Shown here: positions 1 to 10,885 of the stretch, piece by piece | Layout: each line of letters begins with the position of its first letter | Position numbering within the stretch: position 1 is the stretch's first letter | NCBI GenBank assembly: GCA_000711775.1 | Contig: ARYC01001534.1 | Coordinates: 37,945-101,944 of the forward strand | Direction of reading: 5' to 3' | Source: Oxytricha trifallax | Taxonomy: Eukaryota; Ciliophora; Spirotrichea; Sporadotrichida; Oxytrichidae | Length of the DNA stretch: 64,000 nucleotides | Notes under the pieces: model-generated | What the model was told of the DNA's origin: nothing | Database searches by the model: none | Seen by the model: only the letters and a program-made list of their open reading frames with translations | Translations under genes and position numbers: made by a program

Positions 1-941
1 TAAAAATATCAATAATATCTGATCACTATTAAAAGCTTTTTAGATTCAAGAATATGTTCATGTTATAAACATTTTTTTAACTCAACCCTAATTACTTAAT
101 AATTAATCAATAATCATTATTAAGTATAAATTAGCTTTAAGTGCTATTTTAAATTGTTTTAGTAAAGTTATTAAAGCCGAATGATAGTCAAAGTAATTCT
201 GATAGATAACATTAAGGAGTATTAAAATTAGACATATCAAACATAAGAATTTGAAAAAATATTTATGTAGCATTAGTTGAATTATAACGAAAATTACTTC
301 ATATTTTAGTTATCTAGTTCAATCTCATAACTATCATACTTATAAGCTGATTCATATAATTATCTTATGTCTCTATGATTTTACTTAGTTTATTATTTTA
401 TTGCATTATTTTCTAAAGTCTTACTAGTTTATGATATAATAAAAATTGAATATTTATAAAATACATGATTATTAGAATTAAAATTGCAAAGTAAGAAAAA
501 TAAGTTTTAAAGATATTACTTGCCTTAAAATTTCATTTTTATTTGAGTTACCTCTATCTAGTATATTTTATATTACTAACTAATATTGAAGACACACTTA
601 TTTGGCAATCATTTGAATATATGATTTTTTTACAAAATATATAATCTGCCAAGAAATCTATCAATAAAAATAACTAAAAATATTATTCTATGAAACATAT
701 TTTATAAGTATTAGAGATTCAGTTATAACACTAAAATAAATAAACTTATTTGGTTCAAGAAGATTACCAAACACAAATTAAGGTGAAGATTATTTTAAAT
801 TTACATTTAAAAGAGGAAATGGGAAAAAATTAATCGGTTGGATTTTCACAAATTTATGAAACAATTATCAAGGAATTTGAATTTAAAAAAAACTCGGAGA
901 AAATATAGCTCATTATTTAATTATTAAAATAATTGATTAAA
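1..941. other. AT-rich stretch, no gene seen
   Basis: Very AT-rich sequence upstream of the first coding fragment. I see no long frame with Gln codons TAA/TAG, no zinc-finger or transposase homology, and no terminal inverted repeat. It is probably intergenic or germline-limited spacer. Confidence 0.5.
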
Positions 942-3900
942 TCAAAACATATATTATTAAATTAGAAAGTTAATTGCTAGGTGAGGTACCAATCTCACCT
1001 AGGACTTTCTGATAGAGTTTTAAACTACACCCTACTCAAAACCCTAAAACACTTTCAGTAGTTTGATTGAGTTTTTTATCGATAAAAGTAGACTATTACT
1101 GCACACTTTATTAGGGTTTTAATAGGGTTTATGTAGGGGCCTTATGTTTAAATATTAGTAATTTAAGTGAGTATAACAAGCGAGTTTTTAAAATATCTCA
1201 CACAAACATAAGCTTAGAGTCATGTGGCAGTTCTCTGAATTTTATCTTTCTAAGTTGATGTTTGATTGTTTCTATTGTTTGTTAATTCTCTTAGCTTGGC
1301 TTGATAATAGTTGAGTATGCAAGTTCTCTGAGACCTCCATTTATTTTATTTTTATCGAGATATTGCTTGATTCTCTGCTTAGAATCTCTCTCACCCCTGC
1401 AGCTAAAGTAATCGTTTCTTGGCATGTCTCTCTCTATTATTATTACTGCTAGAGCCCAGATATCCCATTAAGTGTCTCCATCTCTCCAATCCTCTCTCTG
1501 GGAAATATCCAGGAGTGTCGTATACATTTCCTTATGCAAAGGCTTGCACTCTTTGAGCTCTGTTGAAATCGATAATATAAACTCTAAGAGGCTGAAAGTT
1601 CATCATGATGTTCTCTGGCTTTAAGTCTCTATGAACATAACCTAGCTTGTGAAGCTCTTCAATCCCTTCAACTATCTGCTATACTATCTAGCTAATTTAT
1701 CTCTGACATCTATTGTCAGATAAGAATTCTCTGTAAGTCATTTCAAGTAAAGGAAGCCTGAAGGCTACATGATCTTTACCAAGTAAAATAGCATCAAGCT
1801 AGATGATATGCCTGCACTCATTTAACTTTGCCTTTTAAAGAGCATAATACTCATTAGCAAATTCCATTTGGAACTTGTCATCAGCAAGGAAGTAATTGAA
1901 AGGATATATCTTGTAAGCATATTAGTCATCAATAATGACTCTTTTCTCTATTTTATCTTCAAGAGTGAGGTAGCTTTCTAGGCAAGAATCTAAGTAAATA
2001 ATTTTAAATATAGGAATCTTCATAGCCTCTATTTTAACCATGATTTTATTGATCTCAGAGACTGGAAAGTTCTTGACTGCTTTCTTCATTTTAACTTACA
2101 TCTAGAGTTCAATTCTAAGAGACTCCACTGGGTTTCTTGATCTTCTCTTTTAGAGGAATCTATTCCCTGTAGGTTCATGAAAAATGACAAAACTTTGATT
2201 GTGCTTTTTCTTTAAGTGCACTTTGAAGTCTCTAATATGAGAATATGGCTTCTCACACAACTCACAGACATTCTTCTCATCTTTCTTTTAATGCTTGAGA
2301 TATAACCTTGGTATATCGTTGTGTATATCTGTCTCTTATAAGATGACTTGTAATGGAAAACTTTATTGCATTCTTTGCATTAATAGTCAACTTTGGCTGG
2401 TATTTATTAATTCTCTATTGCGGGTTGTTTAACCTCCTCCTCAATTTGCACAGCTTCTTTGATAACCTCCTATTTAATTTATATTTAAATCTCAAAGCTA
2501 GACTGGTCAAAGTTGTCATAAGTAGGCTCCCACTGAGTACAAGCGTATCTGATCTCTACTTTTCTTGGTTGCTGGAATGATAACTTTTATTCGCTTGATC
2601 CAAGTAATGCCGCTCTTCTTTACAGGTTAGCGCTCATTTTAGTTTGCTGATATATTTTATTATAATAATGATAAAACTACGTAGAAATACTATAATAGTA
2701 GAGTATAAGACACTCTAGGAGATTCTTTGCTGATAGGTAAGAAAATTAGCTAACCATAAAAGACTGTAAGTTGACATATTTTATTAGAATTTTATACATT
2801 TTAGTAAATTAAAATACTCCTAATGAAGTTTTGTTTCTCTAGGAGGTCCTCCAAATCAAGTTTGAACTTAATTTGCAGATAAAGTTATAAAACATTTTTT
2901 AATTTAATATGCTCCTAATTAAGTTTTAACCTAAAAATTTAACTCCTAATAAAATTTGAACTTAATTTGGAGGATCTCCTCAAATAATTAAACATTATAA
3001 GGAGCAATTTAATGGAGATAGATTGATAAAAATGGAAATCAATCTGTGAAACTTGGAGCAAGTTTTTCAATGCTTCTCCGTATATCTTTTTAAGGTTGAC
3101 CTCCAGTAGGTCCTCCCTATTTAGTAGTAAGATTTTAATAAACTTAGAATGGATATCCATAATTTTAAATTTCATTAACATTTCTAGAAAGAGGAAGCAA
3201 GATGGAGTCTATGAATGATGCAATGAAGAGAATTTAATCTCAAGATTTAATAGGAAAATTTCGAAGAAAAGAGGACCTCTACAGATACTTGGTATAGCAA
3301 GGTAAGTTTTCAGCTATAATCAACTTTATTGTTATAGTTGGAATCTTCTTACCAACTTAGGAGGGAACTAAAATCTCATTCTTAAAAGCCTTACTGAGTG
3401 AAGAGAAAAAAGCTTTTAAGTCTAATGAAATTAGGATGATAGAGATACCTAACTACCCTGAAATATCAGTGACAAACCTATATGACGATGCTATGAGTGA
3501 TCCGGACGAAGGTCTCTACCTTCCATCAAAGCTATAGCTCTCTAATATATTGCCAGAGAGAAACTTCTTCTTTGGTGTTCTTTCAACTCTGAAACCTAAT
3601 TACTTAAATGAAATTATTTAAGAAGCTCATAAGAAACGCTACAGCATCTCTCCTGAAGAAAAAGAGAAGCAAGGTATTAAAATAAGTGACACCTGGCTGT
3701 AGGAACTTCAAAAGCATCCTTTCATCTCAAGTAAGCTTAGTCTTCTAACTTTATAAAAAAACCTGGTACTGCTATATATTTGATGAAAGAGCGCAGCAAA
3801 TTAAACAGAGAGAGAAAGTCTCAAGTAAAGCATGAATTGAGTAAGAGACTCTTCAAAGATTTCTAAAAGCCATACGAGATGAACATAGATGCAGGGGCTG

Positions 3901-5765
3901 GCACTAAGAGAAGAAACATAGGCCCAAGCAAGCCTTAAAAGGAAGAAAAGAAAGAGAAGCCAAATCCCTTTACGGGCAAATTTAATATGTGAACTTATTC
4001 ATTCGTTTAAATCTAAAACTTATTTATAAACACAAAATCTCCCTTCTCTTGCGCATACTTTTGCTTTATCATCGCTAACTCTTTTAGCAGCACTCTTAAT
4101 AAAGTCTACTGTATCTATCTTCAAGTCGTGCATCAAGTGATAGAGTAGAAGTTTCTTGTAGTGGCCTTTCAATAACCCCCAATATAATTCAATTCCATTG
4201 AACTAAGGGCTGTAAGGAACATTAAATACAGGTGTTATGTTTAGCCTTTCATATTCCTTCCTTGAGTCTTTAGTTTTATGAACTGATAAGTTATCAACGA
4301 ACAGAATAATCTCTTAGTCAGCGTATTTGTCTCTGAGTTATTGTAAGAACTTAATATATTATTCAGTCTTTATAGAGCGAGGGTGGATAACATAAGTCTC
4401 TAGGCCACTATCTTCACTGATTCCACCAAGGATTGCATGAGTTTATATCTTAACTTTTTAGTCATAAACTTCTATATTACTATACCTCTTGTACCAAGAC
4501 CTTGATATAAATGTATTGAATGTAAATACAGCTTCATCAGCGTGTATGAACTTTATATTATGCTCTTAAGACCTCTGCATTTAATCGAATATATAATTTA
4601 AATTAGTCTTATAAAATGGAACATTAAAGTCAATCACTCTCTTAATGCGATTGACTGTCTTGTAAGATATTCCATTCTTTTTATATATGTTAGCTATCGA
4701 TTAAGCAGATATGTGAAGCTCAGGAAATTGGCGATGAAACATCACAGCCCTCTAGGATAGAGAGAAATGAGCCAAATATTTAAGAGTCTTTTCATTAATA
4801 CGATAGTCAATATGATGCTGCTAAAACTTTAAGGGTCTCTAAGGCTTAGAATTAAGATGCTATCTCTTTAAATTCAATGCTAATAGACAGTGAGACCTCA
4901 CAGTTGCTGGAAATTTATGGAGTGGACTTGCTTTAGACGTATAATTTAGAACAGGCTTGAGTTATTCACTAAATTCATCACATCCATATCGCAACTTAAA
5001 CAATAAATCTATATACTCACTGTCATAAACTGACCCCAAACCTCGCATATACTAACTTAAATTACTAATATTTAAACATTAAACCTCTACATAAACCCTA
5101 TTAAAACCCCAATAAAGTATGAGTTAATATTCTACTTTTATCAATCAAAAACTCAATCAAACTACTGAATGGGTTTTGGGGTTTTGACTGAGGGTAAGTA
5201 GGGGTTGCTGGGCGCAACGCATTGAGGCTAGTCGGAGGGGTTCTATCTCCAGCATTCACTCTTCGAGTAATCTTGGATCTTAGGATTTCCTCGCAATAGA
5301 TGAGCAACTTGGCTTGAACTCAGATTCCTAAGTAATAGGGAGCAGGATGAAGGTGGTGCTCAACCTTCATAAGTGAGAAGAAGAAAGCAATAGAAGTCAA
5401 CGATAAGGTATTTTCTCCCACACCAGGTTAGGTTAATGAAGCTACCAGAAAGGACAGAGGCTACATTATCAGCCGCGGTGGGACTTGTAAGAGTTTTCAC
5501 CAACTCCTCTTTAATTGTTTACAGGAAACAGATCTCTGCGAGCTCTGCGGGGGTACCTCTACTCCTAGTTAGATAGAAATACCGCTTGTTAACGGGCTAT
5601 TACCTCATATGCATCTCGGTTTGGAGTGAAGCTGAATGGGGAAGCGAGTCGGTTTTTCGGAGTTTTTGGTCTTCAAGACTTCCACGTCACAGATTAGATT
5701 GACAAGTCGACTCACTTAGATACTTCTATGTTACGACTAAGATTGATGGTTTGATTTTAGTATAA
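942..5765 (-). CDS. Unrecognised gene interrupted by TBE-A (coding parts about 5190-5765 and 942-1036)
   Basis: The 5190-5765 flank of TBE-A is clearly richer in GC than its surroundings. On the minus strand it reads as protein-like text, including LVKTLTSPTAADNVASVL and LLIYCEEILRSKITRRV, and runs straight into the right end of TBE-A. If TBE-A and one copy of its ACT duplication are removed, the frame continues through 1036-942 (TYPQQGVVQNSIRKS...) to a TGA at 942-944. The exon structure upstream of 5306 is unclear: several frames are used, and one in-frame TGA lies near 5310. I do not recognise the product. It looks like a macronuclear-destined coding segment with a TBE acting as an internal eliminated sequence. 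Coordinates at the N-terminal side are approximate. Confidence 0.45.
1198..2637 (-). CDS. TBE 57-kDa-type zinc-finger/kinase protein (TBE-A)
   Basis: 480 codons from an ATG at 2637 to TGA at 1198-1200, a length divisible by three, so the frame appears intact. The reading GYVHRDLKPENIM followed by an IIDF motif marks a protein-kinase catalytic loop and a DFG-like site that ends in Asn. C2H2 zinc-finger text lies in the N-terminal half. It matches the TBE-C copy closely. In TBE elements this protein has no settled role; DNA binding by the fingers plus phosphorylation is an inference. It is divergently transcribed from the 22-kDa gene across an iteron-rich spacer, and it ends 161 bp inside the left terminus. 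Confidence 0.85.
2638..3201. promoter_or_regulatory. Divergent intergenic region with iterons (TBE-A)
   Basis: The spacer lies between the divergently oriented kinase and 22-kDa genes. Around 2815-3010 it holds repeated units on both strands built on CTCCTAAT/ATTAGGAG and GAACTTAATTTGGAGG, mixed with GGAGGTCCTCC-like dyads. The equivalent spacer of TBE-D carries the same motifs, and those of TBE-B, C and F carry their own variants. The position suggests a bidirectional promoter or binding array for a self-encoded protein. That role is inferred. Confidence 0.5.
3202..3992 (+). CDS. TBE 22-kDa-type protein of unknown function (TBE-A), two introns
   Basis: Starts MESMNDAMKRIQ and contains the family block LPERNFFFGVL. 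Removing two introns, 3302-3337 (36 bp, GTAAGT..TATAG) and 3731-3756 (26 bp, GTAAGC..), leaves 729 nt, exactly 243 codons, ending KFNM-stop. Without the second intron the frame hits TGA soon after. In this copy the second acceptor reads AA instead of AG, a possible splice defect. The C-terminus is Lys-rich. It ends 6 bp from the convergent transposase stop. The same gene is present in all full-length TBEs here and in the divergent TBE-M. No enzymatic motif is visible. Confidence 0.85.
3999..5048 (-). CDS. TBE 42-kDa DDE transposase (TBE-A)
   Basis: 350 codons from ATG at 5048 to TGA at 3999-4001, the same length as the intact TBE-C copy. It belongs to the IS630/Tc1/mariner-related DD34E group. 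The HADEAVFTF, FVDN(L/R)SVHKT and FNGIELYWG blocks carry the catalytic Asp, Asp and Glu. Helix-turn-helix-like text lies in the N-terminal third. TBE transposases are known to take part in developmental genome rearrangement in Oxytricha. It starts about 140 bp inside the right terminus and converges on the 22-kDa gene. Confidence 0.9.
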
Positions 5766-5821
5766 AACAGTGATATGTTAAATTTAATTTGAGATTACTC
5801 ATTAACTACTAATCAAGAATT

Positions 5822-6292
5822 ATGTTCAAATCATTTAAGTTAATATAAAAAGTAAAGGAGCTCTTCCTTAACGAATGTAATGATAATACTATTAATGGTA
5901 TGAAGCAAGAATTTGAATAAAATATAGATTAACTAATTAATAGCATGTAAAATAATTCGTACTTTTTGTCAAAGAAACCTAAGTAAATTAAATAATTCTA
6001 AGACAAAAAAGGACAATTAATAATGAATTTAATTGAAAAATCTCAAGATCGCATAGATGATTTATAGAGACAACTTAAACAAGAAAGAATGATAAGAAGA
6101 AATTATATATGTATCTTGATAAAAACTAAGATGAAGCCTTCAACTAAAATCTTATTTGAGATCCCAGAATTCTTCCATTTTTAGTTAAAACTCAAAGCAA
6201 GGAGATTTAGTGTAGAGTACATGTTATTATAAAAAAAGACTTTCAAACTTAAAGAAAAATAAATCATAAAAAGATAATAAAAGGGAGAATGA
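5822..6292 (+). CDS. Unrecognised coiled-coil-rich protein, 156 aa
   Basis: 157 codons from ATG to TGA with TAA/TAG as Gln. The text is rich in Glu, Lys and Gln, with a likely coiled coil around NLIEKSQDRIDDLQRQLKQE (roughly residues 75-95). No domain is recognised. It lies between the gene broken by TBE-A (opposite strand) and the left end of TBE-B. A frame of this length could arise by chance in such AT-rich DNA, but the amino-acid makeup favours a real exon or gene. Confidence 0.55.
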
Positions 6293-6547
6293 ATAATGAA
6301 ATATTTAAATTATCATATGTTTTGAAAATAATTACGCTTAAACTAAAGATTAATTTGAACTTAAGGGTTCTTAAAATTATGCAATCTTGAAATTACATTT
6401 AATATGTTAAAATTAAGATACTGCTTTTTACTTAACTTGACGTTAATCGACAGTTATCTTTACTTTACAGAAATAATATAAAAATGAGCTAAACATTCAA
6501 AACCCCAAAACCCCTTGAATTTGTTAGGGGTTGGGGTTATTAATTAA

Positions 6548-7608
6548 ATGCGAGACAAAAATTACAAGCTCTTGGGGTCTATTTAAGTTGAAGAGTATAT
6601 AGATTTAGTGTTTAAACTGCGGTATTGATGTGATATATAGTGAGTAAGTCAAACCAGTAATGAACTATAAGTCTATTGCTCTGTTCTTAAAGCGAAGTCC
6701 ATCAACTGTTCGCTCTCACTGCTTGAAACCTGTGCAATTAAAGCAATAATAGCTAAAATTTTAGCCTAAGAGGAATTCAAAGTTTTTATAGAAGCATATT
6801 GACTATCTTATCAATGAAAAAACTTTGAAGTATTGGGCTCACTTCTCTCTCGACCAACGAGCTATTATGTTTCACCGCCAGTTCCCTGAGTTGAAGATCT
6901 CTGCATAGTCTGTTGCTAACATTTATAAACGAAATGGTATCTCTTACAAAGGTGTTAATCGTATCAAGAGAGTGATTGATTTCACTCTGCCATTTTACAA
7001 CAACAATTTAAATTATATTTATGATTAAATGCAGAGAGTTAATAGAATAATATTAAGTTTATACATGCTGACGAGGCTGTGTTTACCTTCAATACTTTCA
7101 TCTAGAAGTCTTGGTATAAGAGACATAGTAATATAGAGGTATATGACTAGAAAGTCAAGGTATAAACAATGGCAATTCTTGGAGGTATTAGCGAGGATGC
7201 TGGTTTAGAAACTTATGTTATTCATCCTCGCTCTTTAAGACAGAGCAGTATATTAAGTTCTTAGAGCAGCTGAGAGAGAAGTACCCTGAATAAGAGATTA
7301 TACTATTTGTTGATAATCTTTCTGTTCATAAGACTAAAGAAACAAGGAAGAGTTATGAACAACTTAGAATAACGCCAGTGTTCAACGTACCTTACAGTCC
7401 ATAGTTTAATGGAATTGAGTTCTACTGGGGTATATTAAAAGGCCATTACAAGAAACTGCTGCTATACCACTTGATGCATGACCTACCTATCGATACAGTA
7501 GACTTTATTAAAAGCTCAGCGAAGAGAGTAGATAATTAGTTGGCATAAAAGTGTGCTAAAGAAGGGAGAGTGAATGTATATAAATAAGTTTTGTAGTTAA
7601 GTTAATGA
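6548..7608 (+). pseudogene. TBE 42-kDa transposase, broken (TBE-B)
   Basis: Clearly homologous to the TBE-C transposase throughout, with the HADEAVFTF and LFVDNLSVHKTK blocks and the FNGIEFYWG Glu block. Its length, 1061 nt, is not a multiple of three. Near 6627 a Gly codon has become TGA (CGG TAT TGA) and two bases are missing just after it relative to TBE-C; further small indels occur downstream (around 7240). It is therefore unlikely to give a full protein unless repaired. It converges on the 22-kDa gene with a 9-bp gap. Confidence 0.85.
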
Positions 7609-7617
7609 ATATATAAA

Positions 7618-8405
7618 TCACATTTAAAATTCTTTCGTGGGAGCTGGCTTCTCTTTCTTTTCTTCTACTTCTTGCTTCCCTCCTCCTAAGTTTCTTCTCT
7701 TGCTGCCAGCTCCAGCATCTATGTTCATTGACTCTGGAGGCTAAATATTTGAATAAAGTCTCTTGCTAACTTCATACTTTGTCTGCGACTTTCGCTCTCT
7801 GTGAAGCTTGCTCTATTCCTTCATCAAGAAGATGCCAGTACCAGATTTTTCTAAAGAGTTAAGCTACAAATCTTACTTGAAATATAAGGGTGCTTCTGCA
7901 GCTCTGACAGCCAGCTCTCACTTATCTTGGTGCCTCGTCTGTTTTTGTCTTCTGGAGAGATGCTGTACCTCTTTTTATGAGATTATTGAATAATTTCTTT
8001 CAAGTAATCACCTTTAATTGTTGCAAGTATACCAAAGAAATAGTTTCTTTCAGGAAGCTTGTTAGATAGCAGCTTCTTAGTTGGCAGGTACTGCGAAACC
8101 TCTAGGTCATTAATTGCATCATCATATAAATTAGTCACTAAGATTTCAGGATAGCTAGGAATCTCTGCAAACTTTACATCTTAAGTTTTCAATGCTTTCT
8201 TTTATTCACAGAGTATCGCTCTTAGAAATGAAATTTTAGTGCCTTCCATCGTTGGCAGAAATAAACCAAATACATAATAGAGATTAGTTACTATGAGTTC
8301 CTTACCCTGCTGCACCAGGTAGCGGTGTAAATCCTCCTTGCTTCTAAATCTTTGAATCAATTATTGTGCTTGCACTCTTTTCATTGCATCATTCATTGAC
8401 TCCAT
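7618..8405 (-). CDS. TBE 22-kDa-type protein (TBE-B), two introns
   Basis: Start ATG at 8405 and stop TGA at 7618-7620. Removal of introns at 8270-8305 (36 bp) and 7851-7876 (26 bp, GTAAGA..TTTAG with a CTTAAC branch-like motif) leaves 726 nt, an exact 242 codons. The second intron is needed to join HPYIS to KKSGTGIFLMKE. The first intron's acceptor is AT rather than AG in this copy, suggesting lost splicing; retention would keep the frame because it is 36 bp. The protein is more diverged from TBE-A/C/D than they are from one another. Confidence 0.8.
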
Positions 8406-8942
8406 CTTGTTTACAGATCTAAGAAATGATATTCAAATTTAAGTTTATTGATTTCAATTATATACCTCTGTAAAACTTACTATTAAATATGGGCATCCTA
8501 TAGGAGGTCAACCTCTAAGAAGGATATGGAGAAGGTTGTGAGAACTGGTTTCAAACTTGAGAGATTGATATCAATTTCTACTGTTATAGTTCCATATTTT
8601 TAAATTTAAATTGGTACGTACTTAATTAGGAGCAGCTCCTAAAATGCTAGTACTTAATTAGGAGCACCCTAATTTTAATCATAAAATCACAAAATACCTC
8701 CTAAAGCAGTACGTACTTAATTAGGTGCACCTCCTAAATCGGTACGTGCTGTAATCAACTTATTATTGATAGTAAAAATGGTTACTTTCTTACCCATATT
8801 TAGAGCTGGTTCGTCTCTTAGTGTTCATTTTTCTTCTCTAAAGCTCTTTAATGTTCCCTTGAAATGTTTGTGGATTCAAACCTCTCATATTAACTCTGAG
8901 TTATAGAGGCAGTTTTATATAATTTTAAATTCAAATTTAAAT
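8406..8942. promoter_or_regulatory. Divergent intergenic region with subfamily-specific iterons (TBE-B)
   Basis: Between the 22-kDa (-) and kinase (+) genes, around 8610-8750, are repeated units of the form GTACGTACTTAATTAGGAGC, with shorter copies (ACTTAATTAGGTGCACCTCC) and partial inversions. The GTACGTAC core is specific to this subfamily, while the TTAGGAG portion is shared with TBE-A/C/D. A binding-array role is inferred from position and repetition. Confidence 0.5.
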
Positions 8943-10766
8943 ATGAGCGCTAACATTTTAAGAAAAACAACAGCACTTCCATCAAACTAAATGAGACTTA
9001 CCATTGGCAGCAATAAAAAGTGTGATATTTGTGAGATGAACTCTCAGAAAGATCTACCATAGCTATCACTTGAGGTCTCTGTTATTAAAATAGAAATTAA
9101 TAATAGAAAATAAATGGCAAGCAAGTGTATGGGAAACAGAGAGGAGGAGAAAGGTATTTAAGATATTCCATTATAAACTGAAGAAGTAGAAGTATATTTT
9201 GTGATTAGTGTGAGAGAGATTTCGCTCATAAATCTAGTTGGTATAAGCATATGAAGGAGTATAGAGAAGCCAGACCCACTATATACTTAAAGCACGATAA
9301 AATCTATGGAAAATATGATTGTTTTGAGTGTCATAAGCAGTATGCTCACACAAGAGACTTTAGGAAGCATCTTTTAAAAGCTCACAAGAAAGAAATAGAG
9401 GTTGAAAAGCATGAATATGAATTGAAGCTACTCAACAAAAGTAAAGCTAGAGAATCTTTCAAGGCGGTAAAGCTCGAACAAGCTAGTGAATTAGAGTATG
9501 TGAGGAAATCACGCAACCTGCTTACATCTGAAATCACAAAGATTATGATTAAAATTCAATACAAAAAAATTCCTGTTCTTTCTTAAATTGACCTAGACAC
9601 TTTACTTTAAAGCTACTTATTATAGAAGATTCCTTTGATAAGAAATTTATCAATGATCATCAATACGCTTACAAAATCTACCCCTTCAAATATCTCTTAA
9701 GTGATGATAAGTATTAGATGGAATTCACAAATGAGTATCAAGTATTCACTCAAGCAAATTTTAAAGAGTGCAAATACTTAATAAAGCTAGATGCTGTTCT
9801 CCTTGCCAAAGATCATGTTGCTTTCAGACTCCCTCTGTTTGAAATGACTCTCAGAGATTTCATAACTATAAAAGAAACCATAGGCAGCTTGGTTAAATAG
9901 CAACTTAGACCATACAAGGCATCAAAGAGCTTCACAAGTTAGGGTAGGGTTTGTTCACAGATATTGAAGCCAGAAAATATAATGATAAACTTTTCACCAG
10001 TAAGAGTAGCAATAATCGATTTCAATAGAGCCTAAAGAGTGGAAGTATCAAGGCTTGGAACTGTAATGGGAACTCAAGGGTATTATCCAGAAAGAGAAGA
10101 CTGGAGAGATGGTGACTTTTAGTGGGATGTGTGGGCTTTAGCAGCAATAATAATAGAGTGCGATATGCCTCGCAACGATTACTACTCTACAAGGTGCGAG
10201 AAGGATGCAAAACAATGAATAAAGCAATTTATTGAAAAAAACACGAGAGTCTCAATCAATAAAACTAATGGCAGAGTCAATAATTATGAAAAATAATAGA
10301 GAATCGATAAATTAAAATGCAAAATTAAAATATTTAATCGAAAACCTATAAAACAAAATGGAATAGTAACTAATAGAACAGCCTAGTCATGAAAACTAAT
10401 CAATCAAACTTACTGATGAACAACAACAATTCACAATCAAACTTTGGTCATTAGAAACAAGATTAGAATTTTTCATCCAACCCTTCATAGACACTAAACA
10501 GGTACTACTCCTATATAAATAATAATGCAAGATTTATTTTTTGTAACTTACATTTTCGTGAGTGTAACTGCTCCACCAGCATCTCTATATATTGTTTCCA
10601 TTTTATTTTTAATCTATTTCATTTTAATTTATCGATTCTCTATTATTTTTCATAAATAATAAAACCAAATTTAAGATCAGACATATCAATAGAGCAGATA
10701 GAGTTGTGGTTAAGTAAGATAAATTTCAGACCTCTCTCACATGATCCAAGAGTTCATTTTGAGTGA
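8943..10766 (+). pseudogene. TBE zinc-finger/kinase gene, broken and carrying an insertion (TBE-B)
   Basis: ATG at 8943; final TGA at 10764-10766 in the same context (HFE-stop/QFE-stop) as TBE-C. Zinc-finger text with Cys pairs (YDCFECHKQ) is seen near 9320. The kinase part has a degraded catalytic loop near 9955 and an EREDWRDGD block near 10090. A TGA at about 10216 replaces the Arg codon of TBE-C. A 370-bp foldback (10285-10654) splits the C-terminal part, and removing it rejoins recognisable text. Confidence 0.75.
10285..10654. mobile_element. Foldback element nested in the TBE-B kinase gene
   Basis: Terminal inverted repeats of about 36 bp (TATGAAAAATAATAGAGAAT inward, mirrored at 10619-10654), flanked by the 6-bp direct repeat AATAAT (10279-10284 and 10655-10660). 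The interior (about 10310-10500) has a plus-strand open frame with coiled-coil-like text (NLQNKMEQQLIEQPSHENQ). Its removal repairs the flanking kinase sequence, so it inserted after TBE-B. I do not recognise the family. Confidence 0.7.
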
Positions 10767-10885
10767 TTAAATTAAATACATTTACTATATATTTCACATT
10801 AAAACCTATTTATAACCCAAACCCCTAACAAATTTCCTACAAATCAAAGCACTTATAAACCTCGCTATGGGGTTTTGGGGTTTCG

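Larger units (their letters stand above)
1037..5186. mobile_element. TBE: TBE-A, full-length TBE transposon
   Basis: A 4.15-kb element with terminal inverted repeats that start CAAAACCC on the left and end GGGGTTTTG on the right, followed inward by the shared TIR containing AGTAGTTTGATTGAGTTTTT. It is flanked by the 3-bp duplication ACT (1034-1036 and 5187-5189), matching the ANT target of TBE elements. Gene order is zinc-finger/kinase (-), 22-kDa (+), transposase (-), the usual TBE layout. It is close in sequence to TBE-C and TBE-D, which share its TIR and gene text. Confidence 0.95.
6498..10885. mobile_element. TBE: TBE-B, damaged full-length TBE of a second subfamily
   Basis: Ends with CAAAACCCCAAAACCCC on the left and GGGGTTTTGGGGTTTCG on the right, flanked by ATT (6495-6497 and 10886-10888). 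Its subterminal TIR (TTTGTTAGGGGTTGGGGTTA) differs from that of TBE-A/C/D. The right TIR has about 36 bp (TTTATAAGTGCTTTGATTTG...) that are missing from the left TIR, a one-sided deletion. Order: transposase (+), 22-kDa (-), kinase (+), reversed relative to TBE-A. A 370-bp element is nested in its kinase gene. Confidence 0.93.
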
